Part shown: positions 34,274-40,205 of the stretch, in pieces
How positions within the stretch are numbered: position 1 is the first letter of the stretch
Layout: every line of letters starts with the position of its first letter
Assembly (NCBI GenBank): GCA_029257435.1
Contig: JARIBI010000038.1
Coordinates: 1-40,205, forward strand
DNA from: Sporosarcina sp.
GTDB lineage: Bacteria; Bacillota; Bacilli; Bacillales_A; Planococcaceae
Direction of reading: 5' to 3'
Length of the DNA: 40,205 nucleotides
The notes under the pieces: generated by a model
Database searches by the model: none
Told to the model about the DNA's origin: nothing
What the model saw: only the letters and a program-made list of their open reading frames with translations
Made by a program: the position numbers and the translations under genes

Positions 34274-35992
34274 ATGGTTTTAAAAACAATTCCGGCTTTA
34301 CAATCTGACTACCAGATGGAAGACTATGACAAATTGGCGGCTGATTTCGATTGGAAAGAAGCGGAAAAAGCCTTCAGCTGGTATGATACGGGAAAAGTGA
34401 ATATTGCGCACGAAGCGGTCGATCGACATGCAGAGTCCTTCCGCAAAAACAAAGTTGCGCTTTACTATAAAGATGGTTCACGCAACGAATCCTATACATT
34501 CGGAGATTTAAAGAAGTACTCGAATAAGGCTGCGAATGTATTAAAAAATTGCTCAACCTTGGAGAAAGGCGATCGGATTTTCGTCTTCATGCCGCGGTCG
34601 CCTGAATTATACTTCGCTCTTTTAGGTGCTTTAAAAATCGGTGCAATTGTAGGTCCGTTATTTGAAGCATTCATGGAAGGGGCTGTCTACGACCGGTTAG
34701 ACGACAGCGATGCAAAAGCAATCATTACAACTCCGGAACTCGTAGCTCGCATTCCAGTCGATCGTTTACCGAATCTGGAAACTGTTTTCGTTGTGGGGGA
34801 CGATGTAGCAGAAGAAGGTAAAGTAATTAGTTTCAGCAAGCATTTTGAAAAAGCATCTAAAGACTTCAATGTGGAGTGGCTGGATCGTGAATCACCGACT
34901 TTGCTACATTATACTTCAGGTTCTACAGGAAAACCTAAAGGTGTCTTGCACGTACAAGAAGCAATGGTTCAGCAATTACAAACTGCAAAGTGGGTACTCG
35001 ATCTGCGTGAAGAAGATGTATTTTGGTGTACAGCTGATCCAGGTTGGGTGACTGGCACGGCGTATGGTATTTTCGGTCCGCTGCTGGCTGGTACAACAAA
35101 CCTAATTGTCGGTGGACGCTTCTCAACAGATGCGTGGTATGGAGCGGTTGAAGAATTTGGCGTATCCGTCTGGTATAGCGCTCCGACAGCTTTCCGTATG
35201 CTGATGGGCGCAGGAAACGCTGCGATGGAAGGGCATGACTTGTCATCCCTTCGCCATATTTTGTCTGTCGGAGAGCCATTGAATCCTGAAGTCGTTCGCT
35301 GGGGGATGGAAACATTCAATATGCGAATCCATGATACATGGTGGATGACGGAAACAGGTGCTCAGATGATTTGTAACTTCGGCTCCCTTCCATTGAAGCC
35401 AGGTTCTATGGGGAAACCCGTGCCGGGTGTTGAAGCCGCAATCGTAGACGATCAAGGCAACGTTTTACCTCCCAACCGAATGGGGAACTTGGCGTTGAAA
35501 AAAGGATGGCCAGCAATGATGAGAGCCATTTGGAATAACCCTGAAAAATATGATTCTTATTTTTTGAATGATGAATGGTATGTATCGGGGGATTCAGCCT
35601 ATATGGATGAGGACGGATACTTCTTCTTCCAAGGTCGTGTTGACGATGTAATCATGACAAGCGGCGAGCGCGTAGGCCCATTTGAAATTGAAAGTAAATT
35701 GATTGAGCACCCAGCGATTGTTGAGGCAGGGGTTATTGGTAAACCGGATCCGGTTCGCGGTGAAATCATCAAGGCGTTTATTGCGCTGCATGATGGTTAT
35801 GAGCCGACAGATGAACTGAAAGAAGAGATTCGTCAATTCGTGAAAAAAGAGCTGGCAGGTCATGCAGCCCCGCGAGAAATTGAGTTCAAGGATAAACTTC
35901 CAAAGACACGCAGCGGTAAAATCATGAGACGAGTGCTAAAGGCATGGGAACTCGATTTACCAACGGGCGATTTGTCGACGATGGAAGACTGA
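34274..35992 (+). CDS. acsA: Acetyl-CoA synthetase
   Basis: 572-residue AMP-forming enzyme that activates acetate to acetyl-CoA. The nucleotide loop is YTSGSTGKPKGV from residue 213, with WWMTETGAQM and YVSGDSAYMDEDGYF (adenylation core). The catalytic and acetylatable lysine is K549 in KTRSGKIMRR, the same number as in B. subtilis, consistent with control by the divergent acuA and acuC. The start is the ATG at 34274 with AAGGGGG eight bases upstream; an in-frame ATG further upstream lacks a site. Confidence 0.97.
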   Translation: MVLKTIPALQSDYQMEDYDKLAADFDWKEAEKAFSWYDTGKVNIAHEAVDRHAESFRKNKVALYYKDGSRNESYTFGDLKKYSNKAANVLKNCSTLEKGDRIFVFMPRSPELYFALLGALKIGAIVGPLFEAFMEGAVYDRLDDSDAKAIITTPELVARIPVDRLPNLETVFVVGDDVAEEGKVISFSKHFEKASKDFNVEWLDRESPTLLHYTSGSTGKPKGVLHVQEAMVQQLQTAKWVLDLREEDVFWCTADPGWVTGTAYGIFGPLLAGTTNLIVGGRFSTDAWYGAVEEFGVSVWYSAPTAFRMLMGAGNAAMEGHDLSSLRHILSVGEPLNPEVVRWGMETFNMRIHDTWWMTETGAQMICNFGSLPLKPGSMGKPVPGVEAAIVDDQGNVLPPNRMGNLALKKGWPAMMRAIWNNPEKYDSYFLNDEWYVSGDSAYMDEDGYFFFQGRVDDVIMTSGERVGPFEIESKLIEHPAIVEAGVIGKPDPVRGEIIKAFIALHDGYEPTDELKEEIRQFVKKELAGHAAPREIEFKDKLPKTRSGKIMRRVLKAWELDLPTGDLSTMED

Positions 35993-36002
35993 TAAGCAAA
36001 AG

Positions 36003-36047
36003 AAAGCTGGACAGTTACCCGATATGGGAACTGCCCAGCTTTTTTTA
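36003..36047. terminator. Terminator after acsA
   Basis: AAAGCTGG-CAGTT-CCC and GGG-AACTG-CCAGCTTT form an interrupted stem with seven T. The opposite strand also carries flanking T. Confidence 0.85.
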
Positions 36048-36082
36048 GTTTGAAATTTAGGGAAAGCGGGAGACGGTGTGGA

Positions 36083-39000
36083 TTAGTCACCGTCTGAATC
36101 GCCCTCACCATCTCCACCGTTAGCAGGCGGTTTCGGTTTCCCGTCGCCACCGTTAGCGGGCGGTTTTGGTTTCCCGTCGCCCCCTCCGTTAGTGGGTGGC
36201 TTTGGTTTCCCATCGCCCCCTCCATTGGCGGGTGGCTTTGGTTTCCCATCTCCGCCCCCGTTAGTCGGTGGTTTCGGTTTGTTACCTGCATCCGTATTTG
36301 AATCCGGAGGTGTCGTTCCTGTATTACCGTCACCATCTCCTGATCCATTTGTTGAGTCGTCTGGTTTATCTTCTGGTTTAGGTGCTTCTGCTGCTGTCGT
36401 AACTGCGTTCGAAGGGCCGGAAGTTAACCCTGTTATATCTACAGCTCGTACAGTATAAGTGCCACTTCCGATTGGGAAGGAAAGTGACTGACCATCTCTG
36501 ATTGTCCCTACACGTGTTCCGCCGTTGTAGACATAATACCCAATAACATCATTTGAAGGAGACGCACTCCATGTTAGTACAGATCCGTTTGCCGATGCAC
36601 TAACACCTGCTGGCGCTACACCATCCGCAGGGAAGATCGCTCCTGATACGACGCGAGATGCAAAGGATGATTTCATCGGAAATAGCTTAGAAGCATCCCC
36701 GCCAAGAGGTCCGAGCATCCGTTTGATAAATTCTTGATTGACCCCAACGCCGCCAGCAGTAATGAATTCTGAAGGTGTCGAAGGCAATGCAGCATATCGT
36801 GTGCCTTTAACAGATACCGAAGCTGAAGAAATGATGCTGTCATCCGGTTTGTTAGGGAGCATGACATTTGCATTGAATAGATCAGAACGGACCAATCCAG
36901 CAGCTGAACATGCAGCTGACGGTGCGAGTCCAGAGATTCCGCAGAATGAGCGGTTTACAACACCTTTTGGCTGCTGGAAACGTTCGCCTTGACCAACTGT
37001 GGTAGGACTGGCCTGGTTGATGGCATTCATGAATTGAGCATACAATGCATTTGTACGTGAGCTTGCAGTACCGTATTGTGCGTTCCCTGGTCCTTCGAGT
37101 GATTTAGTCTGGTACTTATAACCGAGCCATACGCCTAGAGAAACGTTAGGGTTATACCCCAGCAGCCAGGCATCGCTGAATCCATTGGTTGTACCACTTT
37201 TAGCTGCAATATCAACGTTGAAGTTCAGTTTGCTTTTCATTACTTTAGCAGTACCGCTAGATGCAACATCACGAAGCATATCTGTCACGATGTATGCAGT
37301 TTGCGGGCTGAATACCTGAACAGGCTCCACTTTGTGCTGATAGATCACTTTACCTGAGCGATCTTCGATTTTTTCGATAATGTACGGCTCTACGTGCTGC
37401 CCGCCATTAGCGAGTGTCGAATAAGCACTTGTGTTCTCTTGAACCGTACCGCCATATTCCAACCCGCCGAGTGCTGCAGAAAGGTTTGTATAATCATGTT
37501 TTACTAAACTTGAATAACCCATTTTTTCCAGGAACTCGGCAGGACGCCGATCAATCATTTGCTGATAAAGGCGGAGTGCAGCTAAGTTCTGTGAAGTTGT
37601 CAGCGCTTGACGGGCAGAAATGATGCCCAGTTCTTGTGTCGGTATAAAGTTGGCTGGGGCATAGGAGCCAGCTCGGAATTTCACATCAACGACAGGACTT
37701 CCTGCACCAATTAAACCAAATTCAATAGCAGGTGCATAGACAAGTAAAGGCTTGATAGTCGAACCGGGCTGACGGGTAGTCTGTGTTGCGTGATTTGTCG
37801 CTTCTATTTCGTGATCCCGACCGCCGACAAAGGCTAAAATTTTCCCTGTCTTGTTGTCCAGCAGCGTTGCTCCGACTTGAACGGGCAATTTCTCGGTTTT
37901 CTTCTCGCCGCTTTGTTTGTTAGTTGCTGTCACAGCAGTCGTGAAACCATATTGTGAAAAGTTTTCTGAAACATCATTCATCGCATTGTACAATTGCAAG
38001 TCAACAGTCGAATGAATTCGGAAACCATCATTTCGCATGGAACGTTCTGCTAAAATACTATATTTCTCATTCAGTTTCTTATCTTCTTTTAACCGGTCTA
38101 TATCAATTCCATCTTCTTCTGCAATTTTGTCAGCTAAAATAGCGATGGTACTGCGCTGTATTTCATCTGTTAAATATTCATCTCTGCTCTTAGGTGCAGG
38201 TGCAGCAGTTCTGAAATCTTTTGTGATATCGTAGGCGATGGCTTCATTATATTCTTTCTCCGTAATATATTCCGTTTCTTTCATACGGAATAATACAGTT
38301 TTCATCCGATTCACACCGGGTTTCAAACCTTTTTCGTCTTTCAAGCCATTTGAGCCATTATAGAATGGCGTATAAGCAAACGGAGCTTGTGGAATCCCTG
38401 CGATATAAGCAGCCTGAGGCAGATTCAATTCTTTTGCAGTTTTATTGAAAATGCCTTCTGCAGCGGCTTCGATTCCTGCGACGTTACCGCCGTTTGAATT
38501 TCGGCCGTATGGAATGATATTTAAATAGGCTTCCAGAATCTCTTCTTTCGTCATAAAGTGCTCTAAACGCATTGCAAGCAAGAGTTCTTTTGCTTTACGT
38601 TCGTATGAGATTTCGTTCGTTAGAATCTGATTTTTAATAAGTTGCTGTGTAAGGGTAGATCCGCCAGTTTGATTGTCTGAGTTGGTGACGTCCTGGAAAA
38701 GTCCGCGGAACACCGCTTTAGGAACAATCCCGTTATGTGTATTAAAGTACTCATCTTCCGTCGCGTACACGGCGTTGATGACGTAAGGAGAGACGTCCTC
38801 GAGTTTGACCTCTTTGCGGTCAATATCACCTCGTACTTTCCTTAAATACTTTCCATTTGTATAGATTTCGGATGTTTCTTCATAACTTAAAATTTCATTG
38901 CGCATTTCTTGTTTGGAACGAAGAGGTTCCTTTTCAACAAGTGAGGCAAAGTAACCTGCCCCTACGGAAGCGCCGAAAACCGTTAACGTCAAACCGATAA

Positions 39001-39130
39001 CGAAGAAAAGCAAAAAGAGATTCCAGATGACGCCAGAGGCAATCCGGGTATTTTTTGCCCATTTGGTTTTCTTGATCGCTTCGAATTTATCTTCAAGTTC
39101 TTCAACACGTTTTTTGTCCTGTTTTGTCAA
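36083..39130 (-). CDS. Class A penicillin-binding protein (PBP1a type) with FN3 domain and repeat tail
   Basis: 1015-residue bifunctional peptidoglycan synthase. A short cytoplasmic basic part precedes the membrane helix (about 31-60). The GT51 glycosyltransferase has its glutamate E125 in ATEDEYFNTHNG and GGSTLTQQLIKNQ at 157-169. The transpeptidase has the nucleophile S457 in GSTIKP, SQN at S513 and KSGT at K644. A fibronectin type III-like domain (about 838-920, with VLTWSASPSNDVIGYYVYNG) and a Gly/Pro/Lys repeat tail follow. TTG start with AGGAGGG six bases upstream. It resembles B. subtilis PonA, but with a longer extracellular tail and a different location, between acsA and tyrS. Confidence 0.92.
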   Translation of the reverse strand: MTKQDKKRVEELEDKFEAIKKTKWAKNTRIASGVIWNLFLLFFVIGLTLTVFGASVGAGYFASLVEKEPLRSKQEMRNEILSYEETSEIYTNGKYLRKVRGDIDRKEVKLEDVSPYVINAVYATEDEYFNTHNGIVPKAVFRGLFQDVTNSDNQTGGSTLTQQLIKNQILTNEISYERKAKELLLAMRLEHFMTKEEILEAYLNIIPYGRNSNGGNVAGIEAAAEGIFNKTAKELNLPQAAYIAGIPQAPFAYTPFYNGSNGLKDEKGLKPGVNRMKTVLFRMKETEYITEKEYNEAIAYDITKDFRTAAPAPKSRDEYLTDEIQRSTIAILADKIAEEDGIDIDRLKEDKKLNEKYSILAERSMRNDGFRIHSTVDLQLYNAMNDVSENFSQYGFTTAVTATNKQSGEKKTEKLPVQVGATLLDNKTGKILAFVGGRDHEIEATNHATQTTRQPGSTIKPLLVYAPAIEFGLIGAGSPVVDVKFRAGSYAPANFIPTQELGIISARQALTTSQNLAALRLYQQMIDRRPAEFLEKMGYSSLVKHDYTNLSAALGGLEYGGTVQENTSAYSTLANGGQHVEPYIIEKIEDRSGKVIYQHKVEPVQVFSPQTAYIVTDMLRDVASSGTAKVMKSKLNFNVDIAAKSGTTNGFSDAWLLGYNPNVSLGVWLGYKYQTKSLEGPGNAQYGTASSRTNALYAQFMNAINQASPTTVGQGERFQQPKGVVNRSFCGISGLAPSAACSAAGLVRSDLFNANVMLPNKPDDSIISSASVSVKGTRYAALPSTPSEFITAGGVGVNQEFIKRMLGPLGGDASKLFPMKSSFASRVVSGAIFPADGVAPAGVSASANGSVLTWSASPSNDVIGYYVYNGGTRVGTIRDGQSLSFPIGSGTYTVRAVDITGLTSGPSNAVTTAAEAPKPEDKPDDSTNGSGDGDGNTGTTPPDSNTDAGNKPKPPTNGGGDGKPKPPANGGGDGKPKPPTNGGGDGKPKPPANGGDGKPKPPANGGDGEGDSDGD
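36113..36285 (-). repeat. In-gene tandem repeats coding the PBP tail
   Basis: Five units of 36 or 33 bases encode KPKPP(T/A)NGGGDG-type repeats. Units differ at few bases, suggesting recent expansion or contraction by slippage or recombination. Confidence 0.85.
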
Positions 39131-39193
39131 TTCGTTCCCTCCTAAAAATCTTATTAATTATAGCATATTCTAACAGTAGTGAACTGAATTTGT

Positions 39194-39221
39194 TTGACAA
39201 ATTTCTATTTTCGACTACAAT
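39194..39221 (+). promoter_or_regulatory. Sigma-A promoter of tyrS
   Basis: TTGACA at 39194-39199 (consensus), a 16-base spacer and TACAAT at 39216-39221. Confidence 0.75.
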
Positions 39222-39227
39222 ATGATG

Positions 39228-39462
39228 TAGTTACTCTTCACAGTGAAGAAGCCGCAGTAGTGGCAGGCGATCCGTATAGAGAGGCAGCGGTAGGTGGAAG
39301 CTGCTCGGTATCCTGTTTACGAATTACAGCTTTGGAGTGTTGCGCGGATAGCGGCGTTATTGCTAATAAAGCGGAGATAATATCTCAAGCTGGGTGGTAC
39401 CGCGCTTACATGTACAATTAGCGTCCCTGCATGATCTTTTTAGATTGTGCAGGGACTTTTTG
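39228..39462 (+). promoter_or_regulatory. T-box riboswitch leader of tyrS
   Basis: T-box sequence AAGCTGGGTGGTACCGCGC at 39387-39405, then a terminator GTCCCTGCA/TGCAGGGAC at 39423-39456 with five T. The specifier is read as TAC at 39325-39327 in GAATTACAGC, giving tyrosine. Uncharged tRNA-Tyr should prevent termination. Confidence 0.92.
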
Positions 39463-39495
39463 TGTTTGTGAAGCAAAAATGGAGGAGGAAGTTAA

Positions 39496-40205
<710 letters not shown>

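Noticed and set aside
34935-35319. Two long minus-strand frames inside acsA
   Set aside because: Antisense shadows without start signals; acsA is complete and well supported on the plus strand.
36192-36458. Plus-strand Gly/Pro-rich frame
   Set aside because: It is the antisense of the PBP repeat tail; the periodicity comes from that gene.
39194-39421. 75-residue plus-strand frame before tyrS
   Set aside because: It starts at the -35 box and lies within the promoter and T-box leader.

Overview
The window comes from a low-to-mid GC Gram-positive bacterium of the order Bacillales. Most of its gene order matches the Bacillus subtilis region from ytqA/ytqB through leuS, ytgP, trmB, ytoP, ytpQR, sftA and murC to aroA, ccpA, acuABC, acsA and tyrS. 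Frequent GTG/TTG starts with strong AGGAGG-type ribosome binding sites, T-box leaders, two sigma-A promoters with the same boxes (TTGTCA-17-TAAAAT) and a sigma-B-like promoter fit the same group. The departures from B. subtilis order suggest a member of the Planococcaceae (Sporosarcina-like). That assignment is inference from gene content, not a sequence match.

Layout. 1-2400 is an accessory stretch: the tail of an unknown protein, several small membrane or charged proteins, a HEAT-type protein and a possible transposase relic. 2574-4114 (minus) is the mnmM/mnmL (ytqB/ytqA) pair for tRNA wobble-uridine modification. 4259-6902 holds an MFS exporter and a two-subunit 3-oxoacid CoA-transferase. 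6919-9641 is leuS behind a T-box leader, followed by a 21-bp tandem repeat array. 9954-15248 contains a flavoprotein (ytfP type), the lipid II flippase murJ (ytgP), an RsuA-type pseudouridine synthase, a small DeoR-type regulator and D-amino acid aminotransferase. 15275-21689 contains a NERD-like protein, trmB, the lactonase ytnP, a PepSY protein, the aminopeptidase ytoP, a lipoprotein and ytpQ-ytpR. 21889-31564 is a division, wall and stress block: the septal DNA translocase sftA, murC, a YtxH protein, an unusual FtsA-like ATPase, aroA and ccpA. 31632-35992 is the acetate module: acuC, acuB and acuA divergent from acsA. 36083-39130 is a class A penicillin-binding protein, and tyrS with its T-box leader runs off the right end.

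How the parts work together. AcuA acetylates and AcuC deacetylates acetyl-CoA synthetase AcsA on its conserved lysine, here K549. The pair sits next to ccpA, the global catabolite regulator. SftA, MurC, MurJ, the class A PBP and Dat (D-amino acid supply) all serve the cell wall and septum. The FtsA-like ATPase with tandem beta-grasp-like repeats sits among them and is the strongest candidate for an undescribed function. No rRNA, tRNA, CRISPR array or intact insertion sequence was seen. Terminators and promoters were found by eye.
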